Notes: generated by a model not told the origin, from the letters alone. DNA of 64,000 nucleotides from DAHUYF01 sp963789275 (GCA_963789275.1 CAWBKF010000047.1:62001-126000); one strand, 5' to 3'. Numbered from the stretch's first letter, positions 54,512 to 63,892 are shown. Program-made: numbers and translations.

Positions 54512-56255
54512 ATGCAGCTCCCGCGACGCGCAGCACCGGCCGCTATGGGCGAGACCATCGGCCGCAGGGGCTATGATGACGGCGGCGGCGTAACGCCCCC
54601 GGCCTATCCCGGCGCCAACCCGCAGGTGCAGCAGCTTTACCAGCGCTATGCGAGTTTGCCGCTGGTGACGTTGCAACAGCTCGCAGCGCGGACGCCGCAG
54701 ACCAGCGCGCAAGGACAGCTGATCCAGCATGTGCTGAAGGCCAAGCAGATAAACCCGGCGGCATCGGGCGCGTTCGCGAGCCCGGCGCCGGTGGCGTCGG
54801 CCGCCGCGCCGGCCGGCCCGGTGACAGCGCCCGGCACGGCGCCGCAGCCCAGCGCGCGCGGCGGCGGTATCCGGCATTTCGACGGCGGCGGCGGCGTGGT
54901 GTCGGGCATCAACAACGGCGACGGCTTCCAGTGGCTCGGCACGGGCAGCCAGAACAGCGGCGGGTTCCCGACGCTCTCCGGCAGCGGCGAGCTGCCGGGT
55001 TGGGGCGGCAATACCAACCCCCCTCCCGCTCCGGCTCCGAGCCAGAGCGGCTTCCCGATGGGAGGATGGAGCGGCCGCGGCGGCTCCGGACCTGGTGGCA
55101 GCATGGTGACCGGCCTCCCGCTCAACCCGTCGCAGGCAACGACCCCGGAGATGGGCGGTGCGACCGAGCCGATCTTGCAGCGGGAGGCGCAGCTCCAGGC
55201 GCAAGGGATGGCGCCGCAGCAGGTGCAGCAGGCGATGATGAATTCCGTCGGGCGCCAGCAGCGGGGGCCCAAGCGGCTTCCCCACGTCGAGCGGCTACAG
55301 CAGCCAGGGCTTCCCCTCGTCGAACCGGGCCGCGGCGCCGGCGAGCAGCGGCACCACGGCGACAGGCGGCACGAGCTATCAACGCGCGCCGGCCTATGGC
55401 GCGATGCTGCCGATGATGTCGTTCTCGGCGGGGCAGCCGGGCGAGGTCGGGCCGAGCTGGTCGCCGGGCCAAGCGCTGATGACCCAGCAGAGCGCGTCCA
55501 CCACGACGCCTCCCGGCTTCGGCGGCACGCCGGCTAATCCGGCGCTGCTGACCGCGGCGCCGAGCGGACCGCGGGTGACGCAAGCGCCGGCGCCGACCCC
55601 GGCGCCTGCTACACAGCCCTCAGCGTGGCCATCCTGGTTCACCGGCGGCGGTGGCTGGGCGCAGGGCGGCGGCATTCCGCGTCTCGCGACGGGCGGCCTG
55701 GGCGTCGCGCCGACCCCGGAGCAGATGGGCATGTATGCGTCGCGCCGCAGCATGGGCGAACTCTACCACCCCGGCGGGTTCCTCAACTCGCCGGTGGGCG
55801 GCCGCACCGATCATCTGCCGCTGGCAGTGCCGGCGGAGAGCCATGTGATCCCGGCGGACGTCGTCTCCGGCATCGGCCAAGGCAACAGCCTCAATGGCGC
55901 GGTGCAGCTCGACCAGATGTTTCACAGTGGCCCCTGGGGGGTGAAGGCGCTGGCGTCAAGGGCGCCAAGCGCCATGCCGCGGGCGTCGCGTCTGGCCGCG
56001 GGCGGCATGCCCTTCGCCCAGGCATCGGGGGGCAAGCCCGAGCGCACCACCTCGATCCTCGCCGCCGGCGGCGAGTATGTCGTGCGACCGGAGGCGGTGG
56101 CGGAGATGGGGCGCCGCGCCAAGCGACTGCACCCGGCGCTGCGACGCAAGAGCGACCTCGCGGCGGGTCATGATGCCGTCGATCAGTTCATCCTGCGCGC
56201 GCGCAAGAAGACGGTGGAGACGACGCGCAAGCTGCCGGGGCCGGTGAAGGGATGA
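54512..56255 (+). pseudogene. Large Gly/Pro-rich tail-associated protein, one frame break
   Basis: The ATG at 54512 (MQLPRRAAPAAMGETIGRRG) follows GGAGGAAATAGC. It contains QVQQLYQRYASLPLVTLQQL, several DGGG patches and a long Gly/Pro/Ser region. A shift near 55255 joins it to SGFPTSSGYSSQGFPSSNRA, MLPMMSFSAGQPGEVGPSWS, GGFLNSPVGGRTDHLPLAVP and ILAAGGEYVVRPEAVAEMGR, ending PGPVKG. About 581 aa if restored. Probably a virion protein; the stop overlaps the acetyltransferase start. Confidence 0.65.
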
Positions 56256-56773
56256 GCGAGACCAACTTCGCCGGCGTGCGCCTGGCGCGGCCAGAGGACG
56301 AAGAAGCAGTCTTCCAGCTTCTGCTGCTGCTCGGTGACGAGAACGCGATCATGCCGAGGGACCTCGACAAGGTCCGCGCCGCGATCCGGCATGGCACGCG
56401 AGGCGAGGGCGGCATCGTCGGCGTCATCGACGGCCAGGGTGGCATCGAGGCGAGCATCGGGCTTCAGTTCAGCCAATTCTGGTACACGTCCGCGTTTCAT
56501 TTGAACGAAATCTGGTGCTTCGTCCATCCCGACCATCGCAGATCCACCCATGCGCGCCGTCTCATCGAGTTCGGTAAATGGTGCGCCGACCGCCTCAGCG
56601 GGGAGGGCGTGCGCGTGCCGCTGTTGCTCGGCATCGTCACGCGCCATCGCCTCCTGCCGAAGCTCCGGCTCTTCCAGCGCCAGGCGCCGCAGGTCGGCGC
56701 GATCTTCATGCACGGCATCGATATCCGCGACACCTTCAGCCAGCGCCGGCTCACACCGACGCGGGAGCATTGA
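56252..56773 (+). CDS. GNAT-like phage acetyltransferase
   Basis: A 173-aa protein with the GNAT layout: VRLARPEDEEAVFQLLLLLG, then GIIGVIDGQ-like GGIVGVIDGQGGIEASIGLQ, then LNEIWCFVHPDHRRSTHARR, where the H-P-D-H-R-R-S segment replaces the usual R/Q-x-x-G-x-G/A acetyl-CoA loop, so cofactor binding may differ. Proteins of this type are common between tail genes in related phages. Starts in a four-base overlap (ATGA). Intact. Confidence 0.75.
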   Translation: MSETNFAGVRLARPEDEEAVFQLLLLLGDENAIMPRDLDKVRAAIRHGTRGEGGIVGVIDGQGGIEASIGLQFSQFWYTSAFHLNEIWCFVHPDHRRSTHARRLIEFGKWCADRLSGEGVRVPLLLGIVTRHRLLPKLRLFQRQAPQVGAIFMHGIDIRDTFSQRRLTPTREH

Positions 56774-56776
56774 CCC

Positions 56777-58704
56777 ATGGGATGCGGCAGCAGCGGCCCC
56801 GGCAGCACGACCAATACCCAGCAGACGACGACGACACCGCCAGCCTCGGTGCTGAACGCCTATCAGGGGCTGATCAACCAAGGCACCCAGGTGGCGCAGC
56901 AGCCGCTGCAGCAGTATCAGGGGCCGGTCATCGCCGGCTTCAACCCGACGCAACAGACGGCGTTCTCCGAGGTCAATCAGGCGCAGGGCGCGGCGCTGCC
57001 CTATCTCAACGCGGCGCAGACCTATCTCGGCGCCGGCGCCACGCCGGTGCAGAACAGCGTGCAGCAGTTCAACCCGCAGACGCTGAGCCAATACGAGAAT
57101 CCCTACGCGCAGCAGGTGACGCAAGCGACGGAGGCGCAGCTCAACAACCAGAACGCCCAGCAATTCAACCAGGCCAATGCCGCGGCGGCGTCGGCCGGCG
57201 CGTTCGGCGGCGACCGCGAGGCCGTGCTCGAAGCGCAGATGGCGGGGCAGCAGCAGCTCGCCGAAGCACCGACCATCGCCAACATCCAGAGCCAGGGCTA
57301 CACCGGCGCCGAGCAGGAGCTCAACACGCAGCAGAACCTCCAGCTCCAGGGGGCGAGTGCTTCGGACTGGCTTGCGCAGAACGCTGCCGGGCTCGAGACC
57401 GGGCTCGGCACCACGGCGCAGAACTCGCTGCTGTCGGGCGCCAATGCCGAGCTGGGCGCCGGCACGGCGGAGCAGTCGCTGCAGCAGCAGGAGCTCAACG
57501 TGCCGCTGGCCGAGTTCCAGCAGCAGCAGGCCTTTCCGTTCCAGGTGACGAACTATCTTGCGGGGATCGTCGAAGGGGCGGGGCCGGGCGAGGGCGGCAC
57601 GGCGACCACTACGACGCCGGGGGCCAACTGGATCGGGCAGCTCGGTGGCCTCGCGCTCACCGGTGCGGGTGCGCTGGAGAATTCCGGTCTCTTCGGCAAC
57701 GGCAGCACGGCAGGGTTCACGCCAAGCTCGTAGAGCTCGGGGCTGGGGGCGGCGAGCACCGATGCCAGCGTGCTCAACGATATCGGCTGCCAGACGGCGG
57801 GCTACATGCAGCATGGCGGCCGCATCGCGCCGTATGGGCCGCAATCGGTCCTGTCGTGGCCGCGCCGCGATGTCGGCGGCTTGGTACCGGGCGGCGGCGG
57901 CTTTGCGAGCCTCAGCAGCGACGATGCGGCCGAGGTGAACCAGGCGATGTCGCTGCTCGACGCCTCGCCAGTCGGAGCGCCTTCCACCGATCATGCGACG
58001 CTCAGCGTGCCGCAGCCCTCGATGGGCGGCAGCGGCGCCAGCAACGGCGCGTCGTCCTCGAGCTCGTCGGCGCTCGGCGCCGTGGCGTCGCTGGCGCCGC
58101 TCGCGCTGGCGCTGCTCGCCCGCGGCGGCGGCGCGCGTGGCTTTCCGCGCGCGTTTTCGGATGGCGGCGGCGACCAGGAGGGCGGTAGCGACGACGGCCC
58201 GTCGCCGGCGCTTGGCCAGGATCCCGGCGATCTCGGCGATCTGCGCGTGCAGGTGCAATCCTCCGGGGCTTCGCCGCCGGTGCCGGCCGGCGTCGACATG
58301 GACGCGGCGGCGAGCCATGGCACCGCGGCGCCGGATGCCGGCTTCCCCAGCGCCACGGGCGCGCCCCGCCAGAGCTTTCCGCGGCTGATCCAGGGACCGC
58401 AGACGCGGCGCCGGACGAGACGCCGCATGGCGTCGATGGCTGGCTCGCTAACCCGCTGACGCAGATCGGCATCGGCATGATGACGTCGCGCAGTCCGACG
58501 CTCCTCGGCAATGTCGGCGAGGGGCTGCAAGCCGGCGCGCGCGCCGTCAACCAGCATCAGCAGATGGCGCTCGCCGAGCAGAAAGCGTCGCAGCCGCACG
58601 TCGACAGTTCCGGCAGCACGATGAAGCTGGTCTATCCCGACGGCACCGTCCTCGATACGGGTCTCGGCACGCGCCACGGGGCGCTGCGCTTGATGAACCG
58701 CTGA
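56777..58704 (+). pseudogene. Large virion protein with in-frame TAG and one frame break
   Basis: Starts MGCGSSGPGSTTNTQQTTTT. A Gln/Ala-rich helical body (YLNAAQTYLGAGATPVQNSV, ENPYAQQVTQATEAQLNNQN, AFGGDREAVLEAQMAGQQQL) leads to GSTAGFTPSS, then TAG at 57731-57733. The same frame continues SSGLGAASTDASVLNDIGCQ, AASHGTAAPDAGF and so on. Near 58420 it shifts to GWLANPLTQIGIGMMTSRSP, ending HGALRLMNR at 58704. About 642 aa if restored. It resembles internal or injected proteins of podovirus-like phages. Confidence 0.65.
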
Positions 58705-58838
58705 GGCGTCGGCAGCTCGCGCAGAGCCTCCAGAACGGTTAGCGGCGGCAAGGGTCGGCCTAGGGGCAAAATGGCGGGATGACGCCCTTGCCCGACGAAG
58801 CCGCATCCCCGTCGGCCTTTCACTCACCGGAGCAGCAG

Positions 58839-59171
58839 ATGGAAGAACACTCTCCCGGGCTTTTGTGCCGCATGGGGCAGAGCGACCTCATTGCCGGAAT
58901 GTCGCGCGGCATCGTCATGACGATCTCCGTCTTGGGACCGGTCATCGGGGCGATGATCCTGTGGTGGGTCAGCGATATCGGATCGAAGCTCGACCATATC
59001 GACGACCGAATCGCCAAATTGTTCGAAAAGGTCGGGGCCATCGAAACCGTTGGCGCCGGCGCCGCGGTCACGGCGCAGTCGCAGGGGACGCGCGTCGACA
59101 GGCTCGAGCAGGAGAGCCAGGATCATGACCGGCGCATCATCCGGCTCGAAGCCGCGCGGGGCGCACCATGA
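58839..59171 (+). CDS. Membrane protein with coiled coil (holin/spanin-like)
   Basis: A 110-aa protein. One transmembrane helix (IVMTISVLGPVIGAMILWWV) is followed by a long charged coiled coil (IGSKLDHIDDRIAKLFEKVG and RLEQESQDHDRRIIRLEAAR). This N-in membrane topology with periplasmic coiled coil is like i-spanins or accessory holins. The ATG at 58839 follows CCGGAGCAGCAG; 58779 is an alternative. The stop overlaps the next start (ATGA). Confidence 0.6.
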   Translation: MEEHSPGLLCRMGQSDLIAGMSRGIVMTISVLGPVIGAMILWWVSDIGSKLDHIDDRIAKLFEKVGAIETVGAGAAVTAQSQGTRVDRLEQESQDHDRRIIRLEAARGAP

Positions 59172-59596
59172 GCGGCCTCGTCAAGGTGCCGACGCGCGGC
59201 GAAAAAAACGCCAATCCCGGCAATATTCGCTTCGACCTTCTGACCCGATGGCTCGGGCAGATGGGGCACGACGATCAGGGATTCTGTCTTTTCGATGCGC
59301 CGGAACACGGCATCCGGGCGCTGTGCCGAGTGCTGCTCAACTATCAGCGGCTCGACGCCTGCCGCACGCTCGAGGACGTCGTTCGACGCTACGCGCCGCG
59401 GAGCGAGAATGATACCGGCGCCTATCTAGCTGATGTCGTCGCGCGAACCGGGATCGATGCCGGTCAGCCGCTCGATCTCGAGCACCCCGGCGAACTCGCC
59501 AACCTCGCACGGGCGATCATTTTCCACGAGAACGGCCGCTGCATTTACGACGCGGCTACCGTCGCCAAGGCGGCCACCTTGGCCCTGCAAGGCTAG
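59168..59596 (+). CDS. Putative peptidoglycan-active virion/lysis protein (P5-like)
   Basis: A 142-aa protein. RGEKNANPGNIRFDLLTRWL, GFCLFDAPEHGIRALCRVLL, VVRRYAPRSENDTGAYLADV and AIIFHENGR match a family annotated as structural protein P5-like or lysin-like, in which N-x-x-N-P-G-N-x-R and Y-A-P-x-x-E-N-D-T are conserved. It lies in the lysis cluster between a membrane protein and a holin. Enzymatic activity is inferred. Confidence 0.7.
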   Translation: MSGLVKVPTRGEKNANPGNIRFDLLTRWLGQMGHDDQGFCLFDAPEHGIRALCRVLLNYQRLDACRTLEDVVRRYAPRSENDTGAYLADVVARTGIDAGQPLDLEHPGELANLARAIIFHENGRCIYDAATVAKAATLALQG

Positions 59597-59605
59597 GAGC
59601 GCGTC

Positions 59606-59803
59606 ATGACCCAAGACGACATTCTCGCCATTCTGCGCCACGTCCTGACAACGGCGGGCGGCGCCCTCGTCGCCGACGGCGTCCTCAGCTCCTCGCAGCT
59701 GCAGGACAGCGTCGGCGCCGTCATCGTCATCGCCGGCATCGTCTGGTCGCTGGTCAACAAGTACCAGCATCGCCGCGCGCTTGCGGCCGCGAAATCCGCC
59801 TGA
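59606..59803 (+). CDS. Small holin-like protein (Pam3 gp28-type)
   Basis: A 65-aa protein. ILRHVLTTAGGALVADGVLS, then LQDSVGAVIVIAGIVWSLVN and a basic end, resembling Pam3 gp28-like holins with one clear membrane span and a second weak hydrophobic stretch. Starts 10 bases after the lysin-like gene with GGAGCGC as ribosome site. Confidence 0.65.
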   Translation: MTQDDILAILRHVLTTAGGALVADGVLSSSQLQDSVGAVIVIAGIVWSLVNKYQHRRALAAAKSA

Positions 59804-59831
59804 CCAACCCCAAGACGTAAAGGAGATCAAC

Positions 59832-60119
59832 ATGGCTGAAACGAGCATCGGTACGGTCCTGAGCACCATCCTCCAGGTGGTGAAGGACAACACCCTCGCT
59901 GCCGCCCTGGGGCCGGTGAACAGTTTGCTGACCAGCGTGCAGACCAACGCCGATCCCGTGAATCTCGCGGCGCAGGCAGCGGCGTTCCAGGTCAATCTGC
60001 TGGTAGCAGTGCCAGACCTGGAGCAGGCGACTGTCAAAGACGTGGCGGCCATCGTGCAGCAGCAGGTGAACGCGCTGGCCGCGTCGCTTGCGGCGGCGAA
60101 GCCAGCCGCCGCTTCCTGA
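59832..60119 (+). CDS. Small phage protein of the lysis cluster
   Basis: A 95-aa Ala/Val-rich helical protein (VLSTILQVVKDNTLAAALGP, AAFQVNLLVAVPDLEQATVK). AAAGGAGATCAAC precedes the ATG. Amphipathic, without a clear membrane span. Function unknown. Confidence 0.55.
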   Translation: MAETSIGTVLSTILQVVKDNTLAAALGPVNSLLTSVQTNADPVNLAAQAAAFQVNLLVAVPDLEQATVKDVAAIVQQQVNALAASLAAAKPAAAS

Positions 60120-60149
60120 CGGCCGTGATCGCCGATATCGATTGCGTTC

Positions 60150-60782
60150 ATGACCTGCGCCGACCTCTATGAGGGCGGCGCGGGCTTCGACGCACTTATC
60201 GAGCCCGACGCGGACGATGGCGTCTGCGTCGGGCTGCGGCGACGTGGCGATGATGACCTCGTCGTCTTCCGCGGCTCAACCACCGTCGAAGATTGGGTGC
60301 GCGATTTCCTCGCCATCCCGCATGCCTGCGCGAGGCATCCGCAACTGGGCGACGTCCATGCTGGCTTCATGCTCGGCATGGACGATGCTTTCGCCCGGCT
60401 GCTGCCGCTTCTGAGGCCGAGCGTCTGGGTCACCGGCCACAGCCTCGGGGCGGCGCGCGCGACGCTGTTCTGTGGGTTGCTCGTGGCGGCGGGTCGACCG
60501 CCAGCGGCGCGGGTGGTGTTCGGCGAGCCGCGGTCCGGATGCGCGACGCCTGACGACGATTCTCGCGGGCGTCTCGGGGGCGCTCCTATCGCAACGCGGG
60601 CGGTCGGGCGGCACGATTTGATCACGGACGTGCCGACCGAACCGCCCTTCAGCCGTGTTAGCCCGCTGATGGACGTATTTGCGCCGCCGTCGCCGAGCGA
60701 CCCTTGGGGTATCTTCTCCTATCACCATATCCAGCTCTACCAAGCAGCGCTGGCGGCCGCCGGCATGGAGGCTGCTGCATGA
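60150..60782 (+). CDS. Class 3 lipase-like hydrolase
   Basis: A 210-aa alpha/beta hydrolase. DDLVVFRGSTTVEDWVRDF gives the oxyanion region, VHAGFM, the nucleophile elbow VTGHSLGAARATLF, then GRHDLITDVP (acid region) and YHHIQLYQAAL (catalytic His region). Lipase_3-type proteins of this size are found in phage lysis or tail modules, where they may attack membrane lipids or lipid A esters. No signal peptide. Starts MTCADLYEGG. Confidence 0.8.
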   Translation: MTCADLYEGGAGFDALIEPDADDGVCVGLRRRGDDDLVVFRGSTTVEDWVRDFLAIPHACARHPQLGDVHAGFMLGMDDAFARLLPLLRPSVWVTGHSLGAARATLFCGLLVAAGRPPAARVVFGEPRSGCATPDDDSRGRLGGAPIATRAVGRHDLITDVPTEPPFSRVSPLMDVFAPPSPSDPWGIFSYHHIQLYQAALAAAGMEAAA

Positions 60783-61153
60783 TTGCAAGGCGATGGCTGG
60801 CACCGCTCGGCGCGTTGGCGGTGGCACTGGGCGGCGCCGTGGTGCATGGCCGGCCGCCGGATAACGCGGATCCCGCGCTCTCTCCCTGGTTCCAGGGCCT
60901 CACCGATCCCGTCGGGGGCGGGTCCTGTTGCTCGCAGGCGGATTGCCGACCGGTCGAGTATCGTACAGCGGGCGACCATTTCGAGGTGCTGATCGGCAAG
61001 CAATACGGCGAGGACGTGGAGCCGCATTGGGAGCCGGTGGAGCCCGAGCGGGTGTTGCGGAAGACCGACAACCCGACCGGCCGCGCCATCGCTTGCTGGC
61101 TTCCCTATACAACGCCGAAAGTGCTCTGCTTCGTAAGGCCGGCGGAGACCTGA
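60779..61153 (+). CDS. Exported protein of the lysis cluster
   Basis: A 124-aa protein. Signal-like start (WLAPLGALAVALGGAVVHG), then SPWFQGLTDPVGGGSCCSQA and DCRPV, an acidic middle, DNPTGRAIACW and VLCFVRP. Four Cys in SCCSQADC and further downstream may form disulfides. This pattern is frequent as a hypothetical exported protein in alphaproteobacterial phages. Four-base overlap with the lipase stop. Confidence 0.7.
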   Translation: MIARRWLAPLGALAVALGGAVVHGRPPDNADPALSPWFQGLTDPVGGGSCCSQADCRPVEYRTAGDHFEVLIGKQYGEDVEPHWEPVEPERVLRKTDNPTGRAIACWLPYTTPKVLCFVRPAET

Positions 61154-61188
61154 GCTGCATGACGAAGCGATGGCGGGAGAGAGGAAGC

Positions 61189-61572
61189 GTGACAACCGAT
61201 AGCGACCTGCCGGAGCAAGAGCGCGGCGGCTCAGAGCCGTACCCGGCACAGGCGACTGCCGAGGAACAGCGGAGGGCCTACATCTTGCAGAGCGTCGGTG
61301 CTGCGGCAGCGGAAATGGACACGCAGACGTTCTGCCAGATGGTCGTCGATCTCGCGGAGATGCTGCGGACGGGCGCTGTACCGAGCAAGACGCGGACGAT
61401 TGCGTCCGGTGCCGTGAGCGCTCGGTGTGAAGGGTGCGGCGCGATCGGCGGCCGGCATACACCACTACGCTCTCAGGGTCTCTTGATCGCCTGTGCCAGT
61501 CATCTGTGGCACAATGGTACAATGGAACGGCGAACGCATGTTGACAGCGCGCGAACGCCAGGAAGAGGCTGA
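61189..61572 (+). CDS. Hypothetical protein at the right end of the element
   Basis: A 127-aa protein from GTG at 61189 after GAGAGAGGAAGC. EEQRRAYILQSVGAAAAEMD and TFCQMVVDLAEMLRTGAVPS are helical. The part after about residue 70 (CEGCGAIGG) is less certain and may be read beyond the true end. No family. Confidence 0.4.
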   Translation: MTTDSDLPEQERGGSEPYPAQATAEEQRRAYILQSVGAAAAEMDTQTFCQMVVDLAEMLRTGAVPSKTRTIASGAVSARCEGCGAIGGRHTPLRSQGLLIACASHLWHNGTMERRTHVDSARTPGRG

Positions 61573-61732
61573 CCGCTTTACCGCCAGCCTCGCCGGCCTC
61601 GCTGCGGCTCTACTACTGGGGTTGATCGGGCTCTGGGTAGCCGACGGACTGGCTCAGGTCTCGAAGCTTGAGGACTGCTTGCTCCAAAGTCGCATGAATT
61701 GCGAACGCGTCGAATTGTCGCCGGCGCCCTGA
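61538..61732 (+). CDS. Small single-span membrane protein
   Basis: A 64-aa protein starting MLTARERQEEADRFTASLAG, then LAAALLLGLIGLWVADGLAQ as membrane helix and SKLEDCLLQSRMNCERVE. Similar short proteins occur in alphaproteobacterial chromosomes, so this may be host rather than phage. It overlaps the previous gene end in another frame. Confidence 0.6.
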   Translation: MLTARERQEEADRFTASLAGLAAALLLGLIGLWVADGLAQVSKLEDCLLQSRMNCERVELSPAP

Positions 61733-61749
61733 GCTTCCTGCTGCCGCAG

Positions 61750-62604
61750 TCAAGACGGCGGGAAGAGACGAATCGCGACCTCGATGATGGCCTCGTCTGG
61801 GTAGTCGGCCGGCAGCGGCGGGAACGGTAGGCTGTTGCGGATCATGCTTTCGACCGCCTGATCGATCCCGGCGATGCCTGAGGACCGGCCGAGCTGCATG
61901 CCGAGCACCCGGCCGGAACGGTCGATCGCGACGGTGTAGACTGCCGTTCCTTCCGCCGGCAGGCCAAACGGCCCCATCACCCGCGGATAGATGCGGTGCC
62001 GCTCGATCAGCGCGTTAAGCTGATTGAGATAGGGATCGCCGCTCTCAAAGCGCTCGCCCGGCTCGATATCGAGGCGCCTCGGCGGCGCGGGACGCATTGC
62101 CCGCATGGTGTCAGCCTCCTTCCTGGGCGGCTCGAGCCGTGCCACCTCCTTACGCGGCGGGGGCTTGGCGCTCTCCTGCGGCTGTTTCTCCAGGGCGGGC
62201 GCTGGCTTTTCCGGCGGTGGCGGCGGCACCTGCTTTTCCGCGGGCGTCGACTCCGGTGCCGGAGGCGGCGGGGTCGCTGGTTCCGGCGCCGGCGTGTCGG
62301 CAGGAGGGGGGGCGGTCGTGCGCTGATTCGGCCCGGATTCGCGATAGGCGAGAGGCGTGGGCGGCTTCGGTGCCGGCGCGGCAGGCGGCGGGGGCGGAGC
62401 TGGGGGCGGAGGCGCGATGACAAGCTGCACGGGGATGACGGGCGGCGCGCGCGGCAGCGCCGTCGGATGCGACCAGTTGATGATAAGCGAGAGCAGCACC
62501 AGCGCATGCATCAACGCTGCCGCCGCCATTGCCAGCCAGGGCAGCCGTTGTCGATCGTTGCCGGGCCCGACGTCACGGATAAGCACTTCGGCCGGCAGAG
62601 CCAT
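61750..62604 (-). CDS. TonB-like energy transducer
   Basis: A 284-aa protein. One N-terminal transmembrane helix (PWLAMAAAALMHALVLLSLI), a long Pro/Ala/Lys linker spanning the periplasm, and a C-terminal TonB domain (DPYLNQLNALIERHRIYPRV, GTAVYTVAIDRSGRVLGMQL, SLPFPPLPADYPDEAIIEVA). It would pass proton-motive energy from ExbB/ExbD to outer-membrane receptors; neither partner is in the window. The ATG at 62604 (MALPAEVLIRDVG) is chosen; upstream in-frame ATGs are possible. Convergent with the last element gene. Confidence 0.9.
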   Translation of the reverse strand: MALPAEVLIRDVGPGNDRQRLPWLAMAAAALMHALVLLSLIINWSHPTALPRAPPVIPVQLVIAPPPPAPPPPPAAPAPKPPTPLAYRESGPNQRTTAPPPADTPAPEPATPPPPAPESTPAEKQVPPPPPEKPAPALEKQPQESAKPPPRKEVARLEPPRKEADTMRAMRPAPPRRLDIEPGERFESGDPYLNQLNALIERHRIYPRVMGPFGLPAEGTAVYTVAIDRSGRVLGMQLGRSSGIAGIDQAVESMIRNSLPFPPLPADYPDEAIIEVAIRLFPPS

Positions 62605-62740
62605 CGGCGATCCGCCTGTCTCGCCCTCGCTCACCCCACTCTCCTGACCCGCGTCCCCGCCCGTGATAGGGCAGGCGCGGTCCAGCTCATCCCTGCACAT
62701 CGCTTGGTCATTATAGCGCTTGCTCGGCGGGTCTGGCTGG

Positions 62741-63892
62741 CTAGGACCGGTTTTTTGCCGATTCGGCGGCGCCGACGGCAAAGACCTCCTCATTATGCTC
62801 GCCCAGGAGCGGCGCGCGTCGGCGCATCGGCGGACGCTCGCCGTCGAAGGAAAGCGGCAGGCCGATCAGGTTTATATCGGCGCCCGGGACCGGCTCGATC
62901 ATGCCAATGGCGGCGGTCTGCGGTTCCGCGACGACATCGTCGAGATCTTGAATCGGGGAGCAAGGCACCCCCGCCGCCTCAAGACGCTCCACCCACTGCG
63001 ACGATGTCGCGTAACGCACGATCGACTGGATTTCCGGAATAAGCACGGCCTTGTTGGCGAGCCGCAGCGCGTTCGTCGTAAAGCGGTCGTCTTGGGTCCA
63101 TTGCGGCCTGCCGAGAGCGCGCGCGAGCTTCTGGAAGAGACGATCATTGGCGGCGGCGATGATAATCTCACCGTCGGAGGTGTGGAATGCCTCAAAGACC
63201 ACCAGGCGACGGCTGCCCGTCCGATGACGCTGAGGTGGTTGGCCCGTCACTTGGAAGCTGGCGAATGGCACTGTGAGCCAGGAGAGCGCGGTCTCGAAAA
63301 GTGAGGCGTCAACCACGCCACCGCATCCGGTTTGCGTCCGTCGCAGCAGCGCGGCAACGCAACCCAATGTCAGCCACAATCCGGTCCCCATGTCGAGGAT
63401 CGGTACCCCCACCCGCGTCGGCGGCGCGTCCTCAGCGCCGTTCAGGCTGAAAAGCCCGGCGAATGCTTGCACCATCGGCTCGTAACCCGGTTTGAGACGC
63501 ATCGGGCCCTTATGTCCGAATGCCGAGAGCGAGGCGTAGATGAGGCGTGGGTGCTGGAGCAGTAGCGTTTCGGCACCAAGCCCGAGCTCTTCCATCGCCC
63601 CCGGCCGCATGTTGTGCAAGAGCACGTCGACGCCGGCGAGATAGTGCCGCAGCCATCCGACGCTTTGGGCATTCTTGAGATCGAGGGTGATGCCGCGCTT
63701 GTTCCGATTGACGGTCTGAAAGATGGCAGCGGCACCCTGCCAGAAGGGCGGGCCCCAGCCGCGGGCGTCATCGCCTTCCGGGCGCTCGAGCTTGACGACA
63801 TCGGCGCCGAGTGTCGCCAGAATTTCGCCGGCATAGGGACCGGCGAGGTTCTGGCCGATTTCGATAACCTTGACCCCGGAAAGTGGCAGCAT
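62741..63892 (-). CDS. CaiB/BaiF-family CoA transferase
   Basis: A 383-aa class III CoA transferase. GVKVIEIGQNLAGPYAGEIL, LGADVVKLERPEGDDARGWG, KRGITLDLK, the active-site Asp in VPILDMGTGLWLTL and VVDASLFETALSWL are all present. It moves CoA between carboxylic acids by a glutamyl/aspartyl-CoA thioester. It could activate the acid handled by the upstream catabolic genes, but they lie 47 kb away across the element. Start MLPLSGVKV at 63892. Confidence 0.95.
   Translation of the reverse strand: MLPLSGVKVIEIGQNLAGPYAGEILATLGADVVKLERPEGDDARGWGPPFWQGAAAIFQTVNRNKRGITLDLKNAQSVGWLRHYLAGVDVLLHNMRPGAMEELGLGAETLLLQHPRLIYASLSAFGHKGPMRLKPGYEPMVQAFAGLFSLNGAEDAPPTRVGVPILDMGTGLWLTLGCVAALLRRTQTGCGGVVDASLFETALSWLTVPFASFQVTGQPPQRHRTGSRRLVVFEAFHTSDGEIIIAAANDRLFQKLARALGRPQWTQDDRFTTNALRLANKAVLIPEIQSIVRYATSSQWVERLEAAGVPCSPIQDLDDVVAEPQTAAIGMIEPVPGADINLIGLPLSFDGERPPMRRRAPLLGEHNEEVFAVGAAESAKNRS

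Larger units (their letters stand above)
15910..61735. mobile_element. Phage-like element / prophage without a visible integrase
   Basis: Runs from downstream of the ABC binding-protein gene to the start of the convergent TonB gene. It contains a repressor, TerS, TerL, portal, scaffold, capsid, tail, fibre and lysis genes in order, mostly on the plus strand, plus reverse-strand cargo. I found no integrase, recombinase, transposase, replication gene or duplicated att core. Borders are set from gene content only and could be off by a kilobase. The absence of mobility genes suggests a defective prophage or a domesticated particle. Confidence 0.8.

Noticed and set aside
56183..58318. Reverse-strand frame of 711 codons
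   Set aside because: Arg/Ala/Leu-rich shadow of the plus-strand virion genes; caused by GC-rich third positions.
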